Source of the DNA: Sphingopyxis sp.
GTDB taxonomy: Bacteria > Pseudomonadota > Alphaproteobacteria > Sphingomonadales > Sphingomonadaceae
NCBI GenBank assembly: GCA_002733865.1
Contig: NVXM01000002.1
Location: 186,001-250,000, forward strand
DNA length: 64,000 bases
Direction of reading: 5' to 3'
Numbering within the stretch: position 1 is the stretch's first letter; each line of letters begins with the position of its first letter. Below the pieces are notes generated by a model. The model worked only from the letters and a program-made list of their open reading frames with translations. It was not told the origin of the DNA and searched no databases. Shown here piece after piece: positions 18,759 to 30,422 of the stretch. A program made the position numbers and the translations under genes.

Positions 18759-20639
18759 ATGCTCAATTTTAGCAATATAAATGTGCGCCTCGGCGGCACT
18801 GTGATCCTTGACGGCGCGACCGCAGCGCTGCCACCCGGCGCGCGGGTTGGCATGATTGGTCGCAATGGTGCCGGCAAGTCGACCCTGATGAAGGTTATCG
18901 CAGGCATGCTGGAACCGGACGACGGCAGCGTTGACATGCCAAAGGACGCGCGGCTTGGCTACATCGCCCAGGAAGCGCCAGCGGGTCAGGACAGCCCGCT
19001 CGACACGGTGCTGGCAGCAGATGTCGAGCGCGCGGCCTTGCTGGAAGAGGCGGAGACCGCATCCGATCCGCATCGCATTGGCGAAATTCACGAACGGCTG
19101 AACATGATCGATGCACACAGCGCACCGGCGAGAGCGGCAAAGATCCTGATCGGACTCGGCTTTGATGAAGCTGCCCAGCAGCAGCCAATGGACAGTTTTT
19201 CCGGCGGCTGGCGGATGCGCGTTGCGCTGGCTGCGCTGCTCTTTTCACAACCGGAAGTGCTGCTGCTCGACGAGCCTTCAAACCATCTCGATCTTGAAGC
19301 GACCTTGTGGCTGGAGAATTTCCTGACCAGCTATCAGGCGACGATATTGGTGATCAGCCACGAACGCGATCTGCTCAACAATGTCGTCGATCATATCCTG
19401 CATCTGCAGCACGGGAAGACCACGCTCTACCCCGGTGGCTATGACGCGTTCGAGAAACAGCGGGCCGAGCGGCAAGCACAACTCGCCTCGTCGCGCGAGA
19501 AACAGATCGCCCAGCGCGAAAAGCTGGAATCTTTCGTGTCCCGCTGGGGTGCGAAAGCGCATAGCGCGAAACAGGCGCAAAGCCGCGTCAAGGCGCTGTC
19601 GCGGATGGAACCTATTGCCGAAGCGATCGACGATCCTTCGCTCAGCTTTCATTTTCCCAGCCCGGCAGAGCTCAAGCCACCTCTGATCACGCTGGATGAT
19701 GCTGCTGTCGGCTATGGTGACAATATTGTCCTGTCCGGACTGAATATGCGGCTCGACCCGGATGATCGAACGGCGCTGCTCGGACGCAACGGCAACGGCA
19801 AGACCACCCTCGCCCGGCTGCTCGCCAGCCAGCTGGAGCCGAAAAAAGGGTCGATCAACAAGTCGGGAAAGCTGACCGTAGGCTATTTCACCCAATATCA
19901 GGTCGAGGAACTGGACACGGCCGATACGCCGCTGGAACATATGACTCGCCTGATGAAGGGCGCTGCGCCCGGCGCGGTGCGCGCGCAACTTGGCCGTTTC
20001 GGCTTTTCCGGCGACAAGGCGACGATCAAGGTCGGCAAGCTGTCCGGTGGCGAGCGAGCGCGGCTGGCGCTAGCGATGATCACCCGCGATGCGCCGCATC
20101 TGCTGATCCTCGATGAGCCCACCAACCATCTCGATGTCGATGCGCGCGAGGCTCTGGTCCACGCGCTCAACGAATATAGCGGTGCCGTCATATTGGTCAG
20201 CCATGACCGCCATATGCTGGAGCTCACCGCCGACCGGCTGGTGATGGTCGATAGCGGCAAGGCGGAAGAATTTTCCGGGACGCTGAAAGACTATACCGAT
20301 TTTGTTCTGGGCAGAAATCAGCCCGGCTCATCATCGGGCAAAGCCAGCGGAGGCAATCGCAAGGAAGAGCGGCGTCAGGCGGCCGAGCGGCGCAAACAGC
20401 AGGCCGAATTGCGCAAGAGCATCAGCGCCGCCGACAAGCAGATGCAGCAACTCGGCGCGGAATTGTCAGCGATCGACCGCGCGATGTTTGATCCAGCTAC
20501 GGCGGAACCGAAGCACGCCGAACTGACGATGACCGATCTGATGAAGCTCCGGGCGGAAACGCAGGACAAGCTCGACAAGGCGGAAGCGCTCTGGATGGAA
20601 GCCACCGACAAGCTTGAAAACGATGATAGTGACGGCTGA
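18759..20639 (+). CDS. ABC-F family ATPase
   Basis: This 626-residue soluble tandem ATPase has two ABC domains. The Walker A motifs are GRNGAGKS (near residue 35) and GRNGNGKT (near 345); the signatures are SGGWRMR and SGGERAR. A charged linker joins the domains, and a lysine/arginine-rich coiled C-terminal tail follows (about 525-626). There are no membrane segments. ABC-F proteins act on ribosomes, and this one looks like the Uup/YheS type. The subgroup is not certain. It precedes prmA by 12 bases, so they are probably one transcript. Confidence 0.9.
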   Translation: MLNFSNINVRLGGTVILDGATAALPPGARVGMIGRNGAGKSTLMKVIAGMLEPDDGSVDMPKDARLGYIAQEAPAGQDSPLDTVLAADVERAALLEEAETASDPHRIGEIHERLNMIDAHSAPARAAKILIGLGFDEAAQQQPMDSFSGGWRMRVALAALLFSQPEVLLLDEPSNHLDLEATLWLENFLTSYQATILVISHERDLLNNVVDHILHLQHGKTTLYPGGYDAFEKQRAERQAQLASSREKQIAQREKLESFVSRWGAKAHSAKQAQSRVKALSRMEPIAEAIDDPSLSFHFPSPAELKPPLITLDDAAVGYGDNIVLSGLNMRLDPDDRTALLGRNGNGKTTLARLLASQLEPKKGSINKSGKLTVGYFTQYQVEELDTADTPLEHMTRLMKGAAPGAVRAQLGRFGFSGDKATIKVGKLSGGERARLALAMITRDAPHLLILDEPTNHLDVDAREALVHALNEYSGAVILVSHDRHMLELTADRLVMVDSGKAEEFSGTLKDYTDFVLGRNQPGSSSGKASGGNRKEERRQAAERRKQQAELRKSISAADKQMQQLGAELSAIDRAMFDPATAEPKHAELTMTDLMKLRAETQDKLDKAEALWMEATDKLENDDSDG

Positions 20640-20651
20640 CCGGCGCGAGAG

Positions 20652-21635
20652 ATGACAGAAACCTGGAAAGTATCAATCCCCTGCACTCGCGATGAGGCGC
20701 GGACGCTGACGGCGGACAATTTGTTCGTCAGCTCGGCCGATTCGACGCCGACGGTTGTGGCGAGCGAAATCGACAGCAAGCATCCCGACGAATGGATGAT
20801 CGACGTCTATTGCCAAGAACAGCCCGATCCGGACCTGGTCAGCAATCTGCTATTATTATCGCCATCGGCAAAGGCCGCGGGTCTGGAGCCGTTGGTAGAG
20901 CTGCTGCAGGACGAGGACTGGGTTACACTGAGCCAGCAGGGTCTCGATCCGCTCCGGGCCGGGCGCTTTCACGTGCATACGTCCAGCGATGCGCCGGTGG
21001 AAGATCCGACGCTGACCAATATATGTATCGACGCCGGTCAGGCTTTTGGAACTGGTCATCATGAAACCACCATGGGCTGTCTGCAAAGCCTCGACCATTT
21101 GCGCCGCACCGGCCATCGTTTCCGCAATATCGCCGATGTCGGCACCGGCACCGGCCTGCTCGCTTTTGCCGCGCACTATCTGTGGCGCGAGGCGAAAATT
21201 ATCGCCAGCGATATCGACCCGATTGCGGTCACCGTCACCCAGTCCAACGCGGAACTGAATGCCATCCCGCTGGGCAATGGCCGCAGCCATATCCGGCTGG
21301 TACAGAGCAATGGCCTCGACCATCCCGCGCTTGGCCAACGCGCCCCGTTCGATCTGATCATCGCCAATATTCTCGCCGGCCCGCTGGTTGCCTTGGCCCC
21401 GCAAATCGCCGCCGCCTCGGCACCGGGCACCGTGTTGCTGCTGGCCGGTCTGCTGAGCCGCCAAAAAATCGAAGTCGTCCGCGCCTATGTCCGCGAAGGC
21501 TTTCGCCTGAAACATTCGCGGCTGGAGAATGAATGGCCATCACTCACTCTGGTCAAGGCAAAGAAATACGGCTGGGTCCGCAAACCGCACCGCAAGAAAT
21601 CGCCGCTGGCGTCGGATTATTTCGGGGAGTGCTGA
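20652..21635 (+). CDS. prmA: Ribosomal protein L11 methyltransferase
   Basis: This 327-residue PrmA trimethylates ribosomal protein L11 with S-adenosylmethionine. The N-terminal substrate-recognition domain precedes the family motif CIDAGQAFGTGHHETT. The SAM loop VGTGTGLLAFA and the catalytic-site NILAGPL segment follow. The C-terminal tail is basic. It lies directly after the ABC-F gene, so both translation-linked genes are likely co-transcribed. It converges with phhA, and a palindromic repeat fills the gap. Confidence 0.93.
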   Translation: MTETWKVSIPCTRDEARTLTADNLFVSSADSTPTVVASEIDSKHPDEWMIDVYCQEQPDPDLVSNLLLLSPSAKAAGLEPLVELLQDEDWVTLSQQGLDPLRAGRFHVHTSSDAPVEDPTLTNICIDAGQAFGTGHHETTMGCLQSLDHLRRTGHRFRNIADVGTGTGLLAFAAHYLWREAKIIASDIDPIAVTVTQSNAELNAIPLGNGRSHIRLVQSNGLDHPALGQRAPFDLIIANILAGPLVALAPQIAAASAPGTVLLLAGLLSRQKIEVVRAYVREGFRLKHSRLENEWPSLTLVKAKKYGWVRKPHRKKSPLASDYFGEC

Positions 21636-21720
21636 ACGTGCTCCGCACCTGATGCGGAGCTCTGGCGGCAAGAGAGCCTTATCCGGCACCAGCTCGGCAT
21701 CAAGTGCGGAGCACAGCGCG
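21632..21720. repeat. Long palindromic repeat between prmA and phhA
   Basis: Arms GTGCTCCGCACCTGATGC (21638-21655) and GCATCAAGTGCGGAGCAC (21697-21714) match at 17 of 18 positions. The left arm also folds on itself (CTCCGCA/TGCGGAG). The element fills nearly the whole gap between two convergent genes and probably also ends transcription. It is a separate family from the other repeats in this window. Confidence 0.75.
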
Positions 21721-21721
21721 T

Positions 21722-22633
21722 TCAAACAACCGTGGCTTCGCCCTTGGACCGCGCATATTCCTGGGTCCCCTCGGTCAGCACCTCATCGCCTTCGACAATA
21801 TCGGCAATCTTGATATCCGGCAGATCTGTGATCCGATCATAGACCGGCTTGAAATCCGTCTCCACCGTCACCCGCAGCAGCTCGTCGAGACTGGGGATGA
21901 CGAAATAATTCTGCTGATAATCATCGATCCGGTACTCGGTGCGCAGCACCCGCTCGAGATCGAACAATATCCGGTTGGGACTCGGGTCGTCGAGTGCAAA
22001 CACGCTCTCGCCATAGCTGGAGACGATGCCCGCGCCATAGATGCGCAGGCCCTCGTCTTCCTGAATCAATCCGAATTCCACCGTATACCAATAGAGCCGC
22101 GCCAGCTGTTTCAGCGTGCCGAATTTCAGCGCCCGCAATCCCCCGCGCCCGTAGGCCGCCATATAATCGCCGAACCGCTGGTCCGCAAGCATCGGCACAT
22201 GGCCGAAGACATCGTGGAAAATATCCGGCTCCTGCAAATAGTCGAGCTGGTCGCGCCGGCGGATGAAATTGCCGGACACAAAGCGCCGGTTGGCGAGATG
22301 GTCAAAAAACACATCATCCGGCACCAGGCCTGGCACGGCGACAACCTGCCAGCCGGTGGCGTCCATCAATATCCGGTTGAGCTCGGCAAAATCGGGAATA
22401 CCGGGCCGCGACAGCTTCAATATGTCGATACCATTGAGAAACGCCTGCGCCGCACGGCCGGGCAGCATTTTCTGTTGCCGGGCGAACAGGATATCCCAGG
22501 TCTCGTGGTCTTCCGCTGAATAGCTCTGCCAGTCCTGATCAATCGTCCAGTCGGCATTTGCGTGCGCTGGCGGCTTGTCATAGACATGGCTTTCGGGGTC
22601 GGCTTCACTTTCGGGTGCAGGCTTGTTGAGCAT
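21722..22633 (-). CDS. phhA: Phenylalanine 4-monooxygenase
   Basis: This 303-residue pterin-dependent hydroxylase converts phenylalanine to tyrosine. The nonheme iron site is in DIFHDVFGHVPML, with the third ligand (Glu) in the YWYTVEFGL segment. YQQNYFVIPS and the preceding family residues are conserved. The frame runs to 22708, but the ATG at 22633 gives the usual bacterial length. Upstream codons lie in the region shared with the divergent DUF2459 gene. No phhB or PhhR-type regulator is in the window. Confidence 0.93.
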   Translation of the reverse strand: MLNKPAPESEADPESHVYDKPPAHANADWTIDQDWQSYSAEDHETWDILFARQQKMLPGRAAQAFLNGIDILKLSRPGIPDFAELNRILMDATGWQVVAVPGLVPDDVFFDHLANRRFVSGNFIRRRDQLDYLQEPDIFHDVFGHVPMLADQRFGDYMAAYGRGGLRALKFGTLKQLARLYWYTVEFGLIQEDEGLRIYGAGIVSSYGESVFALDDPSPNRILFDLERVLRTEYRIDDYQQNYFVIPSLDELLRVTVETDFKPVYDRITDLPDIKIADIVEGDEVLTEGTQEYARSKGEATVV

Positions 22634-22661
22634 GACGCATCTTACAGCAGAAAAGGTTTCA

Positions 22662-23348
22662 ATGGCAACTTCAGTCGTTAAATACCTGAAACGCGGCCTA
22701 TTGGTCATGGCAGGCGTGATTGCGCTCTATCTGCTCGCCGCGCTTGTCGGCAGCTTTTTGCCCGCCAACCCCAACTGGGAAAGCCCTGACGAGGGGATCG
22801 AACTATTTATAGAGACCAACGGTCTCCACACCGGGATCATCATGCCGATCTGGAGCGATGTGCACGACTGGCGGCCGTTGATTCGGCCGGAAGATCTCGC
22901 CAACCCTTCCGCTTACGGCAGCCATATCCTGGTCGGCTGGGGCCATGAAGGCGTGTATCGCAACGCCCGCTATTGGAAGGACCTGCGCGCGAGCGACGCG
23001 CTCAGCGCCTTGTTTGGCAGCGACGATGTGCTTATCCACGTCGATCACCTGCGATATCCACAGGCTTATCCCCCATATCGCCGCCGGCTGAAAGTCAGCG
23101 AAGCGGAATATCGGAAAATCGCAGCCGCGATCGAGGCACGGTTCGTGCTCGACGATGAGGGTCGCGCGCAACCGACACCGGGCTATGGCCAATATGACCT
23201 GTTCTACCGATCGCGCGGCCATTACAGTGCCCTCCATACCTGCAACAACTGGACCAGCGACGTGCTGCGGCAGGCCGGTATCCGCACCGGCCTGTGGACA
23301 CCGTTTCAGGGCGGCGTGATGCGCTGGTTTCCGGACTCCGCGGAATGA
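22662..23348 (+). CDS. DUF2459 (TIGR02117) membrane-anchored protein
   Basis: This 228-residue protein has one N-terminal membrane helix (about residues 8-28) and a periplasmic domain. Family features include IETNGLHTGIIMP, HILVGWGHEGVYRN and the TCNNWTSDVLRQAG segment near the end. Their conserved His, Cys, Asn and Trp suggest a papain-like/NlpC-type fold, but no activity is established. An AAAGG site precedes the ATG at 22662; the frame extends 13 codons upstream without a better start. It is divergent from phhA with overlapping upstream regions. Confidence 0.82.
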   Translation: MATSVVKYLKRGLLVMAGVIALYLLAALVGSFLPANPNWESPDEGIELFIETNGLHTGIIMPIWSDVHDWRPLIRPEDLANPSAYGSHILVGWGHEGVYRNARYWKDLRASDALSALFGSDDVLIHVDHLRYPQAYPPYRRRLKVSEAEYRKIAAAIEARFVLDDEGRAQPTPGYGQYDLFYRSRGHYSALHTCNNWTSDVLRQAGIRTGLWTPFQGGVMRWFPDSAE

Positions 23349-23352
23349 CAGT

Positions 23353-24015
23353 CTAAACCGCCACAAATTTCTCCAGAGCCGCTTTGTCCGGGATGGTCAC
23401 CGACCCATATCCGGGCTCGATCAGCCCCGAAGCATGCAATTTGGTGAGCGCCTTGCCCAGCGACACGCGTGACACGCCGACCAGATCGGCCAGGTCCTGC
23501 TGGGTCACGCTTATCGTCGCGCGCTCCTGCTGATCGCCGCGCAGTTGCAGCAGCGCCTGCGCCAGTCTTTGCGGCACCGACAGGTTCCGGCTGGCCTCGA
23601 TCAGGTTGAACGCATCCTGTACCGTCAACGCCATCGTCTTGAGCAACAGTCGCGTGATCGCCGGATCGGACGTCATCAGACTCTGCAGCTCTGTGTTGCC
23701 AATCCGGATCAGCGTGCAATCGCTGCCGGCAATCGAGTCCACGGTGCGCGGGAATTCGCCCATGAAGGCCAGCTCGCCGAACGTGTCGCCCGGCCCGAGC
23801 AGTGCCAGCAGCACTAACCGGCCCCCGACGCCATAGCGTCCAACCTGCACCGACCCGCTCTCCACATACCAGAATTCGTTGGCCGGATCGCCGCGCTGCT
23901 GGATAATCTGACCCTTGCCGAATGTGCGCGCATGGCCGCTGGCCAGCAGATCATCGCGAACCGCCGCTGGCAGCGCCTTGATGAAGCCGGTTCCCGCTAG
24001 CGATGTTTCATCCAT
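23353..24015 (-). CDS. Crp/Fnr family transcription regulator
   Basis: This 220-residue regulator has an N-terminal cyclic-nucleotide-like beta roll (about 30-120), a long helix and a C-terminal winged helix. The recognition region is VTQQDLADLVGVSRVSLGKAL. It has a single cysteine, so it cannot hold the four-cysteine Fe-S cluster of true FNR. Its effector is unknown. The ATG at 24015 has a GGGAT element upstream; the frame extends to 24057 without a ribosome site. It is divergent from the fatty acid hydroxylase gene, a plausible target. Confidence 0.87.
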   Translation of the reverse strand: MDETSLAGTGFIKALPAAVRDDLLASGHARTFGKGQIIQQRGDPANEFWYVESGSVQVGRYGVGGRLVLLALLGPGDTFGELAFMGEFPRTVDSIAGSDCTLIRIGNTELQSLMTSDPAITRLLLKTMALTVQDAFNLIEASRNLSVPQRLAQALLQLRGDQQERATISVTQQDLADLVGVSRVSLGKALTKLHASGLIEPGYGSVTIPDKAALEKFVAV

Positions 24016-24105
24016 CAATATTATCCCAATTGATAAGGTCTTTGCATTTGCACGCACGTCTGTGGGCTATCGAGCCGCCAGAATCAAGTCTCCGGGAGAA
24101 ACATC

Positions 24106-24960
24106 ATGCGGCCTGAACTTTTGGCAATTACGGGAATCTTCCTGTTCTTTGGAATGCTCGAATTTTTGCGCACCCGGCTGTTCAACAAGCCCGAGCAGAC
24201 GCGCGATGACGCTCTCGTCGAAATTATCGGCTCGTTCGTGGTGCTGGTCATCACTCAGCCCGCCATCATATTGGCGGTCCAGTATATTCTTGGAGCAGCA
24301 GCGCCGCAATGGTCCGGCGCACTCTCCCATATTCCGCTGATAGCCGCTATCGCGCTGTTCCTGGTGCTCGACGACATGATGCAATATTGGTGGCACCGGT
24401 TGTCGCATAGCGTGCCCTTTCTCTACAATCTGCACCGCTCGCACCACAATGCCCGCTACATGAGCGTGCGCCTCGTCTACCGGAACAATATCTTCTATTA
24501 TCTGACCATGCCGAGCATCTGGTTCTCCGGCGCGCTGATCTATCTCGGCCTCGGCTGGGTCTATGTCGGCTATATCATCGTCAAGATGGCGGTGATCGTC
24601 GGAGCGCACAGCGATGTTGCCTGGGACGCGCCGCTGTACAAGATCAAATGGCTGTCGCCGGTCATGTGGGTGGTCGAGCGGACCATCTCGACCCCGTCCA
24701 CCCACCACGCCCACCACGGCCGGCACAAGAGCGACGGCGTCACGCACTATAAGGGCAATTTCGGCAATCTGCTGTTCTTCTGGGACGTGCTGTTCGGCAC
24801 CGCCCATATCACCCGCCGCTATCCCGACAGCTACGGCGTCGAAAATCTCGCTCCCGCCACCTTGGGCCAACAGCTGGCCTGGCCGATATTCCCGGAGAAC
24901 AAGGAAGGCGGACATGGGGCCGCGGAACTGGCAGCCATGGAGAGAGCGGCCAAGATCTAG
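24106..24960 (+). CDS. Sterol desaturase / fatty acid hydroxylase family membrane protein
   Basis: This 284-residue integral membrane diiron enzyme has about four helices. The three histidine motifs of the family are present: HRLSHS, HRSHH and HHAHHGRH. It likely hydroxylates or desaturates a lipid chain in the inner membrane; sphingolipids or carotenoid-like lipids are possible substrates in sphingomonads, but this is inference. Its neighbour is the divergent Crp-type regulator. It is intact and of normal length. Confidence 0.88.
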   Translation: MRPELLAITGIFLFFGMLEFLRTRLFNKPEQTRDDALVEIIGSFVVLVITQPAIILAVQYILGAAAPQWSGALSHIPLIAAIALFLVLDDMMQYWWHRLSHSVPFLYNLHRSHHNARYMSVRLVYRNNIFYYLTMPSIWFSGALIYLGLGWVYVGYIIVKMAVIVGAHSDVAWDAPLYKIKWLSPVMWVVERTISTPSTHHAHHGRHKSDGVTHYKGNFGNLLFFWDVLFGTAHITRRYPDSYGVENLAPATLGQQLAWPIFPENKEGGHGAAELAAMERAAKI

Positions 24961-24988
24961 GGCCGGCCCCGCATCATTGCGAACATAT

Positions 24989-27898
24989 TTAGCGGCCTAT
25001 CACCATGAACGGTGCCCAGAATGCCGGATGAAGCTTGCCGTCTGACTGCGCCCGAACGCTTGCAATCGCGCGCTGCAAGGCCTGCGGCGCCGACAAGCCT
25101 TCGCCCGCATATTTCAATGTCTCGAGCGTCAGCATGCTGGCGATATCGTCCTGCACGATCCAGTGAGTCGCCAAAATATGGCGCCCCCCTGCCCGCATAA
25201 ACGCTTCTGCGAGACCGGACAGTCCCGGATCATCCGGACCGATCGAAGCCGCGCTATTGCAAGCCGAAAGGATCACCCATTCGGCGGGCAGCGACAATTT
25301 CGCGATCTCGGACACGGTCAGCAATCCATCGGACTCATCATCGGGAGCGACCAGCAGGGCCGGTTCCTTGAGCCCTTCCAGTTCTCCGGAGACGAGGCCA
25401 TGGGTTGCGAAGGCAATGATCGATTGCGGCGGCACCATCGTCGCGGCAATCGCGGTCTCCGTCGCATCCGGCCCCAGCAACAGCGCGGTCTTTTTGCCGT
25501 TGATGATGGCGGCCAGATCGCGCAGCTCCTTTTCACTGGCTGGCAATGCCGGCAAGTCGGCAACGACGCGCGCGTCGCTGGCGGACCGCGACGCCAGTGT
25601 CTGATAGTCACCATTGCCACTGGATGCCGCCCCGATCCCGAGAAACAGCCCGACATCGCCGAGCGCCTCTGTGCCGCCAGCGCGTTTCAGGAACTGGATC
25701 GAGGGAAGCTGGGCCAGACCGATCTTGTCGATCAGAAAATGCGCGCTGGTCTCGCCATCAGGCCCGGTCTCTTGCGCCGACAACAGGGAGAATGGCAGAG
25801 CATCGAGCGCGCCGTTGGCGACATAATATAGTTCCGACCGTCCCTCCAATATGCCGGACGGCAATACGCCCAGCAGACCCTGATATAATTTTTGCGCTGC
25901 CTCCTCGTCAAACGCGGTCTGCGCGGCGGTCAGCGGATCTACGGACGCCCGGATGCGATCGACATATTCCTTCGTATCGCGCGCCGAAAGGTCCGACAGC
26001 ACACCGGTCTTTTTGTCGGCGTCGATATAGAAGACCGCGACCTGGTCATTCAGTTCCGTCGCCATCAGCACCGCTGCGCTGTCGGTCAGAGCGGCGTTGA
26101 CATCCGCAAACTGCAGCGGCTGGAATGTCTGAACGGGCAGATATTTCGTCAGCCCGGCGGCCTTTATCTGCTGCTCCGCCACCGCCATTTTGCGATCAAT
26201 TGCGGCGACCGCAGCCACGTCATCGGCCAGAGAAAATTCGGCTTTCGCATTTGCGATACGGCCGCTCGCGGCGTCGAGCAGAGCAGTACGCTCGGACCGC
26301 AGAGCAGCATATTGACCGAGCAGATCAGCATCCGGCTGATCGAGGCCGTCGGTCGGCATGTCGGCCTCCGGGATCGAATCCAGCCTGCTGAAGGCGACAT
26401 ATTGCAGCGCCAGAAAACTGGTCTCCAGATCCTCGCCGGCGCGCAACAAAACCTCGGAGAGATAGGCAAAGGCCTTCCGCTCTCGCTGCCCGATCGCACC
26501 ATTTTGCGAGAGTCCCAGATTGCGCTGCATGATCATCAGCAACGCCTTTGCTTCGCTGGTCAGCTGTTCTGGCGAGCGCAGCTGCAGACGGCTGTCGATG
26601 GCGAGCGCCATGGCTTTCGTCGCAAGAAGCTCGGGATGTTCGGCGACCAGCGCCTGCGATTGCAAGGCAATTGCCTGCGCCGCCGCTTCCCGCGCCATCT
26701 CAAGCCGCCCTGCTTTCAAGGCAATCGAAGCCAGCCCGATATAGGATCCGGCCCGGTCGCGGTGGAATTCCGGCAGCTTGGAATCCGAGATCAGGGCGAC
26801 CGCCCGCTGCTCCGCCAGTGCTTCATCATAGCGCTCCAGTTGCGACAGGGCCGTCGCGCGATAGGTGCGGGCGAGCAGCGTCCGGTCGGATTCCGCCCCC
26901 AGCTGATCGACCAGGATCGGCAGCGCCGCGTCGAGAAACGTGATCGCATCGGCATAGTCGCCGTTGGCAATTAGCGCGCTGGCGTAAATCGACCGGATGG
27001 CCGCGCTATTCTGGGTCGGCCCCCCGGCGGCCTTTTCCTGTACTTCAAAGGCGCGCCGGGCGAAGTCCAGCGCATCATTGGGACGCCCCTGCCGGTACAG
27101 CAGACTGGCCATATTGGCGAGCATATTGCCGTTCGAGGGATGATCCGGCGGCAATATTTCGCGCATCCTGGCGAGGCCTTCCCGCCCTGCTGCGATGGCC
27201 GCATCGGTCTGTCCGGCCTGATAGAGATAAACGATACGGTTGGCGAGCCATACCGGCGTGTCGAGCGGCACGGGATCCAGCGCAAAGGCCATATCGGTGG
27301 CGCGCTGATTATATTCCAGCGCAGCGTTCAGATTGCCCTGTTCCAGCTCGCTGGCCGCCATATTGTTCAGCGCTGTTGCAAGCTCTAGATGTGGCTCATT
27401 GGCGGCTGTCTCCTCCCAGAACGCCAGGGCTTCCAGAAAGTTTTTGCGCGCCTTTTCATGCTCGCCTTTATAATTGTAAATCACCGCAAGATCGGATCGC
27501 GTCTTGATCAGATCTTGCCGCGCCTCTTCCCCGGCTTCGGCAAGGGACTTTTCCGCCGACTGGAATGCAGCAAAGGCCTGGTCGACATCGCCAAGATGGA
27601 AATAGGCCTGACCGATTAACTGGTGGACGCGGCCGACCGATCGCGGATCGGGCGGCGCCAGTGCCAGCGCGTCTTCAAGCATTTGCTTGCGGAGTACCAG
27701 AGAAGCGGCAGGATCCACCGACGCATCGGCTTTTTCTTCCGCATCGATCCGCTGTGCAAATTTCGCTGGGGCGGGCGCCGATGCTGTTTCGGACTCCTGG
27801 GCCGATACGGGGAATACAATTCCTCCGACATTCGACAAGCCAAGAAACACAGAGGCCAACAGAGGTCTCTTGACCACCATTCCACGTTTAGAAATCAA
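24989..27898 (-). CDS. Exported TPR-CHAT domain protein
   Basis: This roughly 969-residue protein has a signal peptide ending near PVSAQ, then many TPR-like helical repeats (about 60-480) and a coiled region. A C-terminal CHAT caspase-like protease domain follows (about 640-969). The catalytic pair is visible: His in FATHG (about residue 833) and Cys in LSACNSA (about 880), so it should be active. I chose a TTG start at 27898 because a strong GGGGAGG site precedes it; the ATG at 27880 is the alternative. Export argues against a CRISPR role. It follows ligA by 44 bases. Its substrate is unknown. Confidence 0.85.
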   Translation of the reverse strand: MISKRGMVVKRPLLASVFLGLSNVGGIVFPVSAQESETASAPAPAKFAQRIDAEEKADASVDPAASLVLRKQMLEDALALAPPDPRSVGRVHQLIGQAYFHLGDVDQAFAAFQSAEKSLAEAGEEARQDLIKTRSDLAVIYNYKGEHEKARKNFLEALAFWEETAANEPHLELATALNNMAASELEQGNLNAALEYNQRATDMAFALDPVPLDTPVWLANRIVYLYQAGQTDAAIAAGREGLARMREILPPDHPSNGNMLANMASLLYRQGRPNDALDFARRAFEVQEKAAGGPTQNSAAIRSIYASALIANGDYADAITFLDAALPILVDQLGAESDRTLLARTYRATALSQLERYDEALAEQRAVALISDSKLPEFHRDRAGSYIGLASIALKAGRLEMAREAAAQAIALQSQALVAEHPELLATKAMALAIDSRLQLRSPEQLTSEAKALLMIMQRNLGLSQNGAIGQRERKAFAYLSEVLLRAGEDLETSFLALQYVAFSRLDSIPEADMPTDGLDQPDADLLGQYAALRSERTALLDAASGRIANAKAEFSLADDVAAVAAIDRKMAVAEQQIKAAGLTKYLPVQTFQPLQFADVNAALTDSAAVLMATELNDQVAVFYIDADKKTGVLSDLSARDTKEYVDRIRASVDPLTAAQTAFDEEAAQKLYQGLLGVLPSGILEGRSELYYVANGALDALPFSLLSAQETGPDGETSAHFLIDKIGLAQLPSIQFLKRAGGTEALGDVGLFLGIGAASSGNGDYQTLASRSASDARVVADLPALPASEKELRDLAAIINGKKTALLLGPDATETAIAATMVPPQSIIAFATHGLVSGELEGLKEPALLVAPDDESDGLLTVSEIAKLSLPAEWVILSACNSAASIGPDDPGLSGLAEAFMRAGGRHILATHWIVQDDIASMLTLETLKYAGEGLSAPQALQRAIASVRAQSDGKLHPAFWAPFMVIGR

Positions 27899-27942
27899 GA
27901 TATTTTCCTCCCCTGAACAATCTACACCGCAGCCCCGGCCTG

Positions 27943-30376
<2,434 letters not shown>

Positions 30377-30422
30377 CAAAGTGCCCTAATCGGGAAGGAA
30401 CCGACGCACGGGGAATTCCCAC

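Noticed and set aside
24989..27898. TPR-CHAT protein as part of a type III-E CRISPR system
   Set aside because: It has an export signal and no CRISPR array, Cas7-type effector or Csx30-like neighbour within the window.
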